This document shows, in pieces, positions 12,560 through 25,163 of a stretch of DNA of 64,000 nt. A program made the position numbers and the translations under genes. The stretch is from Tilletia caries (taxonomy: Eukaryota > Basidiomycota > Exobasidiomycetes > Tilletiales > Tilletiaceae), in contig JALUTQ010000004.1 in the NCBI GenBank assembly GCA_032718865.1, positions 2,604,001-2,668,000 on the forward strand, written 5' to 3'. The notes under the pieces are model-generated. The model had not been told where the DNA came from and made no database searches. It worked only from the letters and a program-made list of their open reading frames with translations. Position 1 is the first letter of the stretch. Each line of letters starts with the position of its first letter.

Positions 12560-15500
12560 ATGGTCGCCCCGCAAGACCTCTCCCATGATGACGATATCCT
12601 GTCCGACATCTTGGTCGAGTGAGTCATCCGATGCCCCACGCGCAACATGTCCTGACCCCCCGACCGACTGAAATCGTATCCCTCTGTCCACAGCAACCTC
12701 GGCAGTGAAAACTGTCCCATCTCGACCCACAAGATGAACGGTTCCTATAAGTCACAGCGCGTACATGCCTCCCTCGTGCGCGACCTCGTCTGGCAGCAGG
12801 TCATCGTCGAACACAACATCACCGGCGCCGTCGACCAATTATGCACGTGAGTAGCACTCGGCTTACACATATCGATCGGCAATGCACTTCATACAAGAAT
12901 ACTGACGATGTTTTACCTCCCTTTCCGACGCGATTTGTTCTCGGTGCGCGCATGGTCCTTCGGTCATCGCAGGATGGGGATCGTGAAGAAATACATTTCA
13001 AACAAGGACCACCGCCAATTACATGCTTTTAAACTGTAAGTTACAGCTCTCCTCATTCGTCGTTCCGCTTGATCTGTCCTACCGGCGGAAACTGATTTCA
13101 TCGCTGTTCTCTTCTCAATTTTTTTTTGTGGTCGCGTTTGCCCCTGACGCGCAGTCATGCGAAGAGATATTTTGAAGCCTACCACCCGGAATGCGGCATC
13201 GAGTTTGTCCAGTCCACGCGGTATTCACGCGCGTCCGCGCTGTTGAAGCAGATCGCGGCCGCTCCTCCCGGGTCTGGTGCGGCTGGCCCTTCCTCGACCG
13301 CGTCCACTTCGGCTATCCCACTTGCCGCCGAACCATCCGCATCTGCGTCCGTGTCCGCCCCAACCGCGTCGCAAAATGGACCTGATGTGACAGCGGTGTC
13401 TGTGAAGACCGAGTCCTCCGGCCCTGCTGACGCGTCCAATTTAATTCCGGTGGACCGTCCGGCGGAATCGATGCCGATGCAGGGTGTAACTAACACGGCT
13501 TCGGAACCGACAACGCAAACGACCGTGAACGAGTCAGCGGACGTGGTCATGACCGACGCGAAAGCCACGGATTCAACGCCTGTGCCATTGGCGAAAACCG
13601 AGGCGCCCGTGACGAATGGGGTCGCGGCGATAACAGAAGCGATCATCACCCAGCTTACGGACGCGAATGGTCCGCCGAAAGAGTCCAATGGGCAGATCGC
13701 ACCTTCGACAGGACCAACCGACGCGATGAGCACCGGCGCGTCTACTCCAACAGCGACCAGTGCCGTCAGCAAAGGCAAGCGCCGCATCCCCTCCGAAAGC
13801 GGCAGCAAAGGCAAGAGCACGTTGAATGCCCAACTCGCCTCGTCCTGGAGTGACGCCTTTGGGTCCCTCGCCAAGGCTGACATGGCGGTGTGCGCAATAA
13901 AGTCGTACAAGGAGGGCGACTTTATCGAGTTCCTCAAGGGCGGTGTCAAGGATCTGACGCGCGAGGAGGACGAGGCGATGAAGGTGGAGGCTGCTGCTGC
14001 GCGCGATCGGTTGGGTCCTGGTCAGATTGCTGCGACGGCTGCGCCGGCGAGAGATTTCAGCGTGATACGGAGTGCTCAGAAGGGGTGCAGTCAGCTGTTG
14101 CTCGGTCCTGCACGGTTTGTGAACGTGAGTATGGCTCTCGCACGCGCGCGCCCGCGCGCATCCGTTCAGTCGCCGAGAGATTGCTGACCTCCTTTCCACG
14201 GATCTTATACATTTTCAGCATGACTGCAATCCGAACGTGGAATTCTACCGGTCCGGACAGTCGATCACGTTCCGGTGTACGCGACCGATCATGCCCAAGG
14301 ACGAAATCACTTGCTATTACGGCCCTAACTACTTCGAATGGGGCAACGCCGAGTGTCTGTGCGCGACGTGCGAGGCGAATGGTAAAGGCGCATTCAGCGT
14401 CCTTGCGGGCGTCAAACTTGCCGGTGCATCCCACGTCGGGTCCCCGGACCTCGCGACGGGAGCCGAAGCGGACATACCCGGATACTCGCCCGGGCCAGAA
14501 GGCTCGACTTCCAGCGTTCACAGTGCACACGGCAGCGAAGCGGGCAGCAATGGTGCCGGTACGGGACGACGATCTTCGGCGCGGGTGGCGTTGGTGCAGG
14601 CCTCGGGTCGGTCACGACGCATGACGCCCGGCGGTGTACCCTTTCCGTCGATGTCCATGGCGCCCACTTCGGTCAGCAGGAGACCCTCCCCATCGGCCGA
14701 GACGAACGGGAGTAGCACAAGTGCAGCTGAGATTGACGGCGTGCTCGGTCTAGGCGTCTCGGTGTCTGGGTCGGAGAGTAGCAGCCACCACAACAACAAT
14801 AAGGTGGCCAGGGTCTCGTGCAAGACGTGCCACGATCCGTTCGAGTGGCAACAGACGTGGTTCTCGGCACCGCGGGATTGTCAACGGTGTGTCCGGCACG
14901 AACGGATCTACCGCGCGCCATGGCCGATCCGGATGGCGGAAGTTGCGTTGGAGGCGCGTCGGATGCATCTGGACAAGCAGAAGAAGAAGAAGATCCACCA
15001 GGAGCGAAAAGCTGGGGATGCGGAGAGTGAGCGGGCGACGAAGAAGGTCAAGGTCTCCAAGAAGCGCTCGGAGCCGACGCCCCTCCGGCTCGACGGCGTC
15101 GTTTTGTCTGCCTCTGGTGGGTCGAAGCGGAGTAACGGGAAGGGCAAGGAGAAGGCTTCGAACAACGGCACGGGGATCTCTCCTGCGCCGTCCAGCTCGA
15201 TGACGTCCTCCATCGACTCGCTAGGCATGTCGTCCGACTCCGACTCGGATCTGACTGAGCTCGAGTCCTCGGACGAAGAAGATGAAGGCGCGGGTGCAGC
15301 AAGTACGAGCATGATGAGCACGAGTATGAGCACAGGTGCAGTGATCCCCTCCTCTGCCAGCGGGCGGGATTTTGAGAGGGAGGTAGAGGATGCGGACATC
15401 ACCCTGGGCGGGGTGGGTGGTGTGCCAGCCGAGGCGGTCTTGGGCAGGAGCGTGGCGGGGCAAGGGAGTGAGGGACTTCTGCCCGGCGCTGGCCAGGGCG

Positions 15501-18193
15501 GTAGCGGTGCTCCTCTGCTGGACCCAACCCCAAGCCTCAACGTCCCTACACCTGCTGCTGCTGCTGCTGCCGGCGCTTTGTCATCAAGCCCGAGCAAAGC
15601 GCTCGCGTTCGCGGATCATCTCAGTCGATACGGCCCCACGGGCAAGGCCCCCCGGACGACGCTGGATTTTCAGGCGCGCCGGAGGGAGAAGCCTGAGCCT
15701 CCTTGGCTCGATCAAGATCGGAGAAGAAGCTTACGCACGAAGAAGAGTCGGAGTAGTCGGAAGTCGTCCTCTGCTGCGGCTGCGGCGAAAAGTGGTGACA
15801 GCCGAAAGCGACAGCGGGAATCAACGTCGGCGTCGGCGGCGCGGCGGCCGCGGAGTAGTCGTGCCGAGGGCGAGGAAGGCTCGTCGTCGTCTTCGTCGCG
15901 TGAGTCGAGCCCTGGTGGTCCGCCTGTGCTGGGCAAAGACGCGAATTTGCAGAACCTTGCTGGGTTTTGGGGTGCGACGGATAGCGGGCGACGGATTCGG
16001 AGACCTGTGCTTGCTGGTGGTGTTACCAGTCTGCTGGAGCGACAACGCGCCGAGTCGGCTGCGAAGCGGAGGGCGAGGGAGCGGGAGGAGGCCAAATCGG
16101 AGCGTCGACGGAAGGCGGATCGACGACGGAAGAGTGGTGGTGGTAGTGCTGGGAATAGTGAGAATGCGGGCGGCGCGGTGGTGAGGATGGAGAAGGCGAA
16201 GGAGGACGTCAAGCCGCCTGCGAGTCGGTCGAGGCGGTCCGAGAGTCCTGTGAAGGCGGGCCATCAGTCCCTTGATTTGGTCCTGGCGACGAGCAAGACG
16301 GGCAACAAGGCAACAACGACGGCGGCGGGGGCGGCCTCGTCGTTGATGTCGAGTCGGAAGTCAATGGAAGTGCTGCAGCCGTTACGGTCGTCGAACCGGC
16401 AGGCGCTGAAGAGGGACCGGATGCTTGCTGCTGGAGACGACGAGGGAGACGATGATGAGGAGGAGGAGGACGCTGGTGATGACGGTTCGGATGAGGATGA
16501 TGACTTTGACGCGTCTGATATCAGTAGTACTGATGACGAGCTGGAGGAGGAGCAGGAGCAGGTGGGAGGGGGAGGAGGTGAGGAGAAGGCAGGTGATCAA
16601 CAACAGCAACAGCAACAACAGGAAGGTGGTGGTGGTGCGGAGATGCGCCCGCCAAGCAGGAGTGTTGGTCGGCCTCGATCGAATGGCAAGCGCTCCCGCC
16701 AACCGGCATCGTCCGGCGATGATGACGACGACAGCTGCAGTGACGACAGCGACGGTTCGGTGCAGGGCACCTCCCGAAGCCGACGACGCCGCCGACGGTC
16801 GTCCAGCTCTTCGTCCTCCCCCACGAACTCCAAAAAGAAGCGATTCGTCTTCTCGCGCTCGTCGTCCCCGATGCCGAACATCCCCGGCCTGGCCACGAAG
16901 GGCCCCGAGCGGACGTCGAATGCGAACCTGGCGCTGGCGTGGAGTGGCGGGGTGGCGGAGGGCGCGAAGAGGACGCGGAAGCCGGTCGTTAGGGAGCCGA
17001 TCTCGATTGGGCAGGCGAGTGCGAGTGGGTCGAGGAGGTCGCCGAGTATGGGCGCCCCGCCGAGTAGCCGTGGTCGGTCGAGCGAGACGCCGAAGCCGAG
17101 CATGAGTGCTGGAACGGGTGTGGGCGCGTCGGTGCCGCGGAGTCATCGGCCTGTGGAGCTGTCCCGCTTACGGAGCACGTCCGACGCTGGTGATCAGGAG
17201 CAGGATCGGAAGAGACGGTCGCGGACGAGTCCTGCTCTGTCGGTTTCTTCAGCGGCAAATGCTGCTGTTGTCGCCACTGCTGGTGCTGGTAGTGGGAAGG
17301 GTGGCGGTGCTCCCGGTCGGCCTGCGCATTTGGCTGGACCGGGCGGGATGCGGTCGTCGTCGGCTGCGGCTGCGGCGGGCGGGATGCGGCTTGATGGACG
17401 TGCAGGCGTTCCAACGGCAGGTTCGGGCGGGAGGTACCCGAGCAGCTCGCACTCGCACTCGTCCGCCCATCGTGTGCTGAGCGGACCTTCGATGCCCGGC
17501 GGTCCGCCGGGTGGGGGTGCCTCGCGTCGGTACTCGTCCTCGTCGTCGTCCCAGCCGGGCTCGCCGAATTTGATGTACAACATGCTGCCGTCGCCTGCGA
17601 ACCCGCCTGTGCCTGGGTTTCGACGGCCGGCGTCGCCGGCGGGTACGCCGTTGTCGCTTGTTCCTGCGGGTGGTGTTGCGGGAGGGGGATCTGGTAATGG
17701 AGGGAGCGCTGGCGGTGCGGGCGGTTCGTCTGCGAATCGGAACGCGGGAGCGCCGAGGAGGAATTTGAGATGGGGGAGTGGGAAGGTGACGCATTCGCGT
17801 CCGTCGCCTCACCTCGTAGCTGGTTCGCTTCCACCGAGCGGCGGAGGTGCGGGTGGGTCGACGAGTCCCATTGGCGGTCCCACCACCGGCCCGGGTGGCG
17901 CGGTGCTCTCCTCCTCCTCCTCCTCCTCGACGACGACGGCTTCGTTTACGACGACGAGGCCGCCGGGCGTGCTTGGCGTGAAGATGGATCCTGGGGGCCT
18001 GATGCGGGGTGGATCGGGCTCGCCTGCGGGTTCGCCGCTGATGATGAGTGGTGGTGGGCTCGTCGGTGGAGGGCGGGCGCTGGGACCTGCTCCTCCTTCG
18101 TCGGGGGAGGGTGGTGCGAAGCGCGAGACGGGGACGCCGCCTGCGTTGACGGCGGGTGCGTCTGGGACTGCGTCGGGGGTGGTGCCGCGGTAG
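12560..18193 (+). CDS. SET9: Histone H4-K20 methyltransferase Set9/Kmt5 with an exceptionally long tail
   Basis: Five exons (12560-12618, 12694-12846, 12973-13035, 13155-14124, 14219-18193) give 1739 residues in continuous phase. The N-terminus has the Set9/Suv4-20 start pattern (LSHDDDILSDILVDNL; KRYFEAYHPECGIEF). The SET domain is split by a Ser/Thr/Ala-rich insert of about 210 residues. It resumes at YKEGDFIEFLKGGVKDL and ends with VNHDCNPNVEFY (rebuilt by the exon 4/5 splice), ITCYYGPNYFEWGNAECLC and the zinc-binding CLCATC. At about residues 614-640 a CKTC...CQRC..H module occurs, as in other fungal Set9 proteins. The remaining ~1100 residues are disordered, with acidic, Lys/Arg-rich, poly-Gln and poly-Ser stretches. 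It deposits H4K20 methylation in the nucleus (family knowledge). Confidence 0.92.
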
Positions 18194-18223
18194 GCTTCTC
18201 TCTCCTCTCTTCCACACAAACAT

Positions 18224-18249
18224 ACACACACACACACACACACACACAC
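18224..18249. repeat. (CA)n dinucleotide microsatellite
   Basis: About 12 CA units lie just downstream of the SET9 stop, in the presumed 3' UTR. Confidence 0.95.
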
Positions 18250-18807
18250 CTCGGCACGGCACGTACGCACCCCGGCACTGGGGGCTGGGTGCCCACGAAT
18301 GAACAGTTTTTGTCTTAACCCTTTTTCTCTCCTATACTATACTCTACCACTCCTCCGACCTTTACATATTCCCACAGCCCTCCCTTCACCTCCTCAGTCC
18401 TCCCCCCCCCCGTTCCACCGCACCCCCACACCCCACCTTTCAGTTTTGTCCAGACACACAAAAATCTCACAGTGGTGTTTCCTGTTGGTTCTTTCCAATA
18501 CAGCAGTCATTTCACACCATCCCTTCCGCGCTTCAAGCCAGCTTGCGCCCAGCAGTCAACGGGGGCCGCACGGCGATGTACATACGCCGTGCCCTGGTAA
18601 GCTGATCCGATGCGATGGCCGATGGGCATGGGCCTGTTGTGATGAGGATGGGCGAGCACGTGTTTGCGGAGGCACGGTTGGTTGACGCGATGCAGGCGGG
18701 GTCTGTGCTGTCAGATGTCAGATGTCAGGGTCTGGAGTCTATGTCTTGGCTTTCTGACAGGTGTTGCGTCGGTCCTTTTCAAAACGCCGATGGTCCAGGC
18801 CAACGCT

Positions 18808-19323
18808 CAGTGTTGTTGATTGGGTACCCGCCCAAACGGGTACCCGTTCGGGTTTGGGTAATGGGTAGGGAAATCCGGAAAATGACCCTTATGATTCGGG
18901 TTTGGGTAACGCAAGACCACAGGGTTCGGGTTCGGACATGTGGTCGGGTACCCGACTTACCCGAACTGCTCTGACTGTTCAGACTTCACACTGTTAGAAG
19001 GATGTTGGGATCATCTTTACCAAGGGGATACGTGAGAGAGGACAAGGGCTATGCTTTCCAGCTTCTTCTGGTGCTCTATCTATGCTCAGTCGACCGTCAG
19101 GTGTCTCTTATTGCGTGGGAAAATAGGTCTGAAGTGGAGGTCACATTGCTAAATGAGACTACTGCTAGAGTATGCTACCCATTGGGTAACCCGGCCAAAT
19201 GTCGGGCGGGTAGTCTCAACTGCCTCAATGGGTTCGGGCGGGTTTCATGGGCACTGACTTGCCACGTTACCCGACCCGCCTACCCGCCCGTTACCCGCCC
19301 ATTACCCGAAATCAACAACACTG
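18808..19323. mobile_element. Non-autonomous hAT-type DNA transposon (MITE), 516 bp
   Basis: The element begins CAGTGTTGTTGATT at 18808 and ends with its exact inverted complement at 19310-19323, a 14-bp perfect terminal inverted repeat opening with CAGTG, as is usual for hAT elements. The flanks are an exact 8-bp target-site duplication, CCAACGCT at 18800-18807 and again at 19324-19331; 8 bp is the hAT hallmark. Both ends carry dense subterminal copies of GGGTA/CGGGT on opposite strands, resembling transposase-binding subterminal repeats. No open frame long enough for a transposase is present, so it must have been mobilised in trans. The intact duplications suggest a fairly recent insertion between SET9 and KIN1. 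Confidence 0.9.
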
Positions 19324-19331
19324 CCAACGCT

Positions 19332-20131
19332 GCACACAGCCCGGAATACACACATAGACGACGTACAGATACGCACCTATGTATTTAGATCGAGACCAGG
19401 CTTGATGGATATCAGTGCTGGTCGCTGGGCAGACCGGGCGATACGCTCAGGAGAGCTTCGGGATGGGAGGACAAAGCTGTATGTGTTGGGCTTCATTCGC
19501 GTGTGTAAAGTGTCGGAGCGAGTCCGGTCCGAAATGAGGGGATTTTTGGCTGAGCTATACCCATTATGGGGAAGTGTGGGGCTTAGGGTGCTTTGGCTGG
19601 GGTCTGTGGATGGGGTCTTGTGGGCTTTGCGGGGGTCTCTTGGTAGCGACTCGTGTGTTGACTGGGGAGTTACAGAGGGGTCTGTGTGAGGAGACGGGGG
19701 TCACGGGGTTGTGATGCCTTATTACCCTGCTTACCCCCACCTCGTTCGCATCCAGGCAGGAAGCAGCCATTCAATAGCCTCCCTTTCTTCTGGTGTCTGC
19801 CATCCACAACCTGCTCACCTGCTCAGCACTCGCCCGCGCAAGGAAACCCGCGACAGACTCAGCGAAGGAAACGCGACCCGCTTGGAGCAGACGAGACGCG
19901 CCCAGCTTCCATTTCCATTTCCAGATCGCAGGTGGGAAAGTGGAGTGGAGTGGAGGAGACGCGCCTGGACCTTCCGCACAAGTCGCAAGGACAGCACAGC
20001 GCAACGCAACGCAACACGCAGGAAGAAGCACAGCACAGCACCGCATCCCATCGCAGGGCCAGCCACAGCAGCAGCAGCAGCAGCGACCGATTCCATCCAG
20101 CAGCCATCGGCATACACATAGCGAGCGAGCC
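19332..20131. other. KIN1 upstream region
   Basis: No independent gene is seen. An ATG at 19793 is in frame with KIN1, but the intervening ~113 codons read as Gln/His/Arg-rich leader with (CAG)n, so this is taken as 5' UTR. Confidence 0.5.
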
Positions 20132-22687
20132 ATGACGTCCACAGAGCGCACCGGGGTCCCGCCCCTCCAGGCCGCAATGGTCGCAGCAACAGCAGCACAG
20201 AACGGCGCCGGATTGCCTCAGAGCATCCCAGCACCAGCACCAGCAGCAGCAGCACCGGCTGTCAACGGGTCATCAACACCAGCAGCGATGCCCCCACCAG
20301 CCGCACTGCCAGCATCAACATCACAGCACGCACCAGCCACTGCCACTGCCACTGCCACAGCCACAGCCACAGCCCCTCAACCCCCCACAGCACAACAGCC
20401 GGTCAATGGCCACCGCGAGCACGGCACACCACACCGCGACCGCGACCGGGATCGAGAGCGCCGCTCCCGACGCACCCTCGGTGACTACGCCCTCGGAAAG
20501 ACCCTCGGCGCAGGTTCCATGGGCAAGGTCAAACTGGCCGTACGCATGGGCGACGGAGAGAAGGTCGCCATCAAAATCATACCCAGGAACACATCCGTAA
20601 TGCAGGCACAGAACAGTGCAAAAGCAGCCGCTGCCGCACATGCTGCCGCCGTCGCTGCTGGCGAGATCCCGCCCGAACCTCCCCTCGGCGCCGACGGGAA
20701 ACCCATTATCCCGGGCCGCATCCCCTCATCTGAGCTCGCCCGTCTGGCAGCAAAGGACGCGGCAAAGGAGGTCCGCACCATCCGCGAAGGATCGCTCCAG
20801 TTGCTCCTCCACCATCCGTATGTATGCGGCATGCGCGAGATGATGATCCATACCAACCACTACTACATGGTGTTTGAGTACGTCAACGGCGGGCAGATGC
20901 TCGACTATATCATCTCCCACGGTCGGTTACGCGAGCGCTCCGCTCGCAAGTTTGCCAGACAGATCGGAAGTGCACTGGAATACTGCCATCGCAACTCCAT
21001 TGTCCATCGCGGTGCGTCTCCTTTCCTTTTCCTCCTGCCTCCATTGGCTCTTCCCGCCCCTGACAAGCAGCTGACCTTTTCTGTTCCCCAATCTTCAGAT
21101 CTCAAAATCGAGAACATCCTCATCTCAGGCTCGGGCAACATCAAGATCATCGACTTCGGTCTTTCCAACCTGTTCTCCCCGCACTCTCACCTCTCCACCT
21201 TCTGTGGCTCCCTCTACTTTGCCGCACCCGAGCTTCTCCAGGCAAAGGTCTACACTGGTCCAGAGGTCGATGTCTGGAGTTTCGGTATCGTCCTCTACGT
21301 CCTTGTCAACGGTAAGGTGCCCTTTGACGACCAGAGCATGCCGGCCCTCCATGCCAAGATCAAGCGAGGACAGGTCGAGTACCCGGCGTGGCTGTCACCA
21401 GGTGAGAATTCCTCTCACACTTATATGAAACATTGCGATTACCTCATGAAATCCCGCTCAACCCTATCTCTACCGATATCAGAGTGCAAGCATCTCCTGT
21501 CACGCATGCTCAACACAAATCCCGCCCAGCGCGCCACATTACCAGAGGTTCTTGCCCACCCTTGGATGGTCAAGGGCTTCGACAACACGCCCGATCCGCA
21601 CATCCCTACACGACAACCTCTCCGGCCGGACATGCTCGACCCCGACGTGGTCAAGGGCATGACCGGCTTCGAGTTCGGTTCCGCGGAGGACATCCAGACG
21701 CGCATGCTTGAGATCCTCACCAGCGACACGTACCTAAATGTCCTCCGTGCCTGGGAGGCTCGCAATGGTGGAGGAGGAACCAACTCGGCCTCTCCCAATG
21801 CCTCGTCCACCGCCATTGGCAGTGCGTCTGGCAAGGATGGAACCGGCTCCACAATGTCCGGCTCTCACAACCTCAACCGCGAAAACACACGCTCGAGCAT
21901 GGAGTCCGGCACCACGAACAAGGTAAAGAATGCCACAAAGCGGTTTTCGGGCATTGATTTCTACCGCAAGAAGATCGCCGGTAATGGTCTCTTTGGAGGT
22001 GCGGGCGGTGGAAGCGGGCGCGATGCAGAGAACAGCAATGGGTCATCAGGCTCGGCAGTCAACGGCGCGGGAGGATCACACAACGGACAGTGGAGCGGCC
22101 CCGGCGTGAAGGAGGCATTGGACCCGACGCGCGGCTACCACCCACTCCTGAGCATCTACTACCTCGTCTCGGAGAAGATGGAGCGCGAGCGAGTGTACGG
22201 TGCCAACTTCTTTGCGAGCTCCAATGTCTCCGTTACTGGGCCTCCTGTCCCCCCCAAAGTCCTGAGTCCAAAGATCGGGGGCACGGCGTCTCCTTCCATC
22301 GGCGGATCGATGCCTACGTCTGCCGATATCCCACAAGCCCAAGACGCCCTTCGTGTGCCGGAAGCGACACGCGTGTCGAAGCGCGGGAAGGACAGCGCGC
22401 CGGGACCTGCCGCCGTGGCGACTCCGAACAAGTCGAGCACGGGAGCCGGATCGCAGCCTTCGGCCGCGGACGCATTCACGACGCCCATCTTTGATTCGAG
22501 ACAGAAGAGTCAGCCGTTGCCGAACATGGTGGGCCAGCCGCGGGCACGGGCGATGGGTGATGAGGTTGAGGTTGCGTTGCGGGGTTCGCACTCGCATGCG
22601 CATCGGCACTCTGCGATGCCGGCTATGCCGACCGCTTCGGCTCCGCCCTCTGCGGGAGGGGCTGCCGCTGCTTTGGCGTGGCAGCAA

Positions 22688-22720
<33 letters not shown>

Positions 22721-25163
22721 TTGTTACCCCGCCAGCAGGCTATCACGCAGTCTACCTCCATGGACGGACGTGGGCCGATCGATACTGTGCTGCCGCCACT
22801 GCCCACGTCGGCCTCTGCGACGGGCCACAAGCGCAGTCTGAGTCTGAACATGCGTCCCCAGACGAGTGGTGCTCACGGTGCCGACGCCTCCTCCGGTCAG
22901 TCGTCTGGTATCACGGCGTCAGCGTCGGCGGGAAGTGCGGGCGGGGCGCCGCTCATGGCCAAGCCCACGGCCCGCCTCGGTCGTGCGGGCGCAGGCAGCG
23001 GGGCGGAGAACCGCCGGAGCGTGCATATCATGATGACGCCCCGGTCGAACACGCCGGGAAGCACCGCGTCTCCGACGGATATGATGATGCAGCAGGCGCA
23101 TCAGCAGGGGCGCTCCGAATCGGAGCCGGTGGAGACGATGGAGCCGGCCTCGTCGTCGTCGCCGTTTGGCTTTGGGAACACGTTGTCGCGCCGGATCGGG
23201 AGCCTCATTGGGCGGTCGCCTTCTACGCCTGTGGACTCGGATACGCGGGAGAAGCGGCGTTTGGCCCGGATGAGCACCGGTGGGATGTTTGGGCTTGGGC
23301 TGGGTGGAGGTGGGGGTGGACCGGTGGGCGCGGGTGCTGTCGGACCTGGCTCGGCTGGTAATGCGAACGGCACCGGCCCGCCCGCTGCGACGCCCAACCT
23401 TGCCCTCCGACGTGGCAGTCTGCACCTCGGCGCGGCGCTCTCGGGAGTGGCTGAGGGTCGGCCGGACGAAGAGGCGCTCCGGATTTCGGAAGCGAATGAT
23501 ACGCCTCCTGCTGATCCGGACTACTTTGATGAGTCGGGCACGCGGTACGGTGGTGGTGCGACGGATATGAAGCGCGCGGGTACAGCGGGTCCTATGCTCT
23601 CGCCTTCGCAGCCGCCGGAGACGCCTACGAAGAGCGGTGGTGCGGGCTCCCATCGGAGGGACGCGTCTTCGGGTGTGCGGGCGTCGCTGGGACGCGCGAC
23701 GGGCAAGTCGTTCCTGTCGTCCTCAGCGAGTGCGTCTGACCATTCGTCGTCGACCCGTCGACCGTTCACCGCGGGAGGCGCGGTGAGTCACGATCAGGCT
23801 CCCACCACGCCCGCGGGTACGGAGCGACACATGTTCCCCATCCCACCTGTGGGCACGAATGGTGGATGGCAGGGTCTCTTGACGCCCGCGCTCGCGCATG
23901 CGAACGCGTTGCCCACGAGCTCGCGCCGGGAGGCTGCCAAGCAGCCTGGCGCGGCGCAGAATGCCAAGCCGGTCTTCCTCAAGGGACTCTTCAGTGTGCA
24001 GACGACGACGACGAAGAGCCGGGCGGTGATCCACGCGGATCTGCTTAAAGTCTTTGGCCGGATCGGGTTACCGTACCGGGAGATCCAGGGCGGGTATGAG
24101 TGTACCTACCTGCCCTCTCTTGATTTCAGTGGCGGCTCGGCCACCGCTGAGGCGGGCAAGGGGTATGTCCAGCTCGAACAGACGATCGACAACGCTGCCC
24201 CTGGGAGCGCGTATGCCGATAACAGCGGGATGAACACGGGCAGTGGTGGCACGGAGACGCTGGCGGACTTGCGGGGATCGCCTGCGCAACAGCAACAGCA
24301 AAATCGAGCGGGCAGTATTGCGGGCAGCGGGAGCAATGCGGGTGGGGACGATGCTTCTTCTGCGCGCGGGCCGAAGAGACGGACGAGTCGGATGTCGTTC
24401 GCTTCGAGTAAGAAGGATAAGGATCGGCGGAATTTGGACGATTCTGTCGCGGGGGCCGGTGGTGGTAGTACGTCGTCGGTCGGGATCGCGACTCGGCCGG
24501 GAGCTGGGTCTGGTTCGGCCGGTACGGACTTGAGTGCGAGTCAGACGCTCGGAGCGGTTGGTGGTGGGAATGGACCGCCGCTGAGCGCGTCGGGTGCGCC
24601 TCGTAGTCGGGCGAGCTCCCTCACGGCGGACTTTGACAACGATTCGTCTGTGAGCGGTGCGCAGAGTGCGGCGGCGCAGGGTCAGGGTGCTGGTGGTGGT
24701 ATCACTGCTGTGGGTGGTGGTGGTGGTGGTGCTGCTGCTTCTGTCACGGTTCCTGCGTCTCCGAATGCGAGTGGTGTGGGGTTGGGCACGGGTACGCCGA
24801 CGGGTATTCCTGCTTCGCCCTCGCCGATGACGACGCCAGCCCATCCGACGCATTCGTCCCCGGCTGCGGCTCTCACGAACGCCGGTGGAGGGCTCGCGGT
24901 TGCGTCTGCGCCTGTGGGCAAGAGCATGTCGCTCCAGGTCGCGTCTCGGCTGACGGTGCAGTTTGAGATCTTTGTGGTTAAGGTGCCGTTGTTGCTTGGT
25001 GTGAATGGGTTGCAGTTCCGGCGGGTGTCTGGGAATCCGTGGCAGTATCAGATGTTGGCGAAGAGGGTGTTGCAGGAGCTCAAGGTGAGCTTTGCTTGTC
25101 TTCTTGTTTCGTTTCGGGAGCGGTGTTGGCTCATACTCTTTGATTCTTTCCAACCAGTTATGA
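20132..25163 (+). CDS. KIN1: Kin1/Par-1/MARK-family polarity kinase with KA1 domain
   Basis: Four exons (20132-21011, 21099-21401, 21483-25084, 25158-25163) give 1596 residues. After a Pro/Ala/Gln-rich N-terminus the kinase starts near residue 117 (LGKTLGAGSMGKV), with VAIKII, a ~55-residue N-lobe insert, HRDLKIENIL (rebuilt across intron 1), IDFGLSN and the T-loop LSTFCGSLYFAAPELL. It ends at HPWMV near 424. A long disordered linker holds a poly-Gln run (22683-22720). The C-terminal KA1 domain starts KPVFLKGLFSVQTT (~1225), is interrupted by about 270 disordered residues, and ends FEIFVVKVPLL...WQYQMLAKRVLQELKL. The last exon encodes only the final Leu and the stop, yet reproduces the family's terminal ELKL. 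Kin1 kinases act at the plasma membrane in polarity and exocytosis. Confidence 0.9.

Noticed and set aside
19793..20131. N-terminal extension of KIN1 from the ATG at 19793
   Set aside because: In frame, but the ~113 added codons are leader-like CAG/CAC-rich sequence with no conserved segment, and a good start context exists at 20132.
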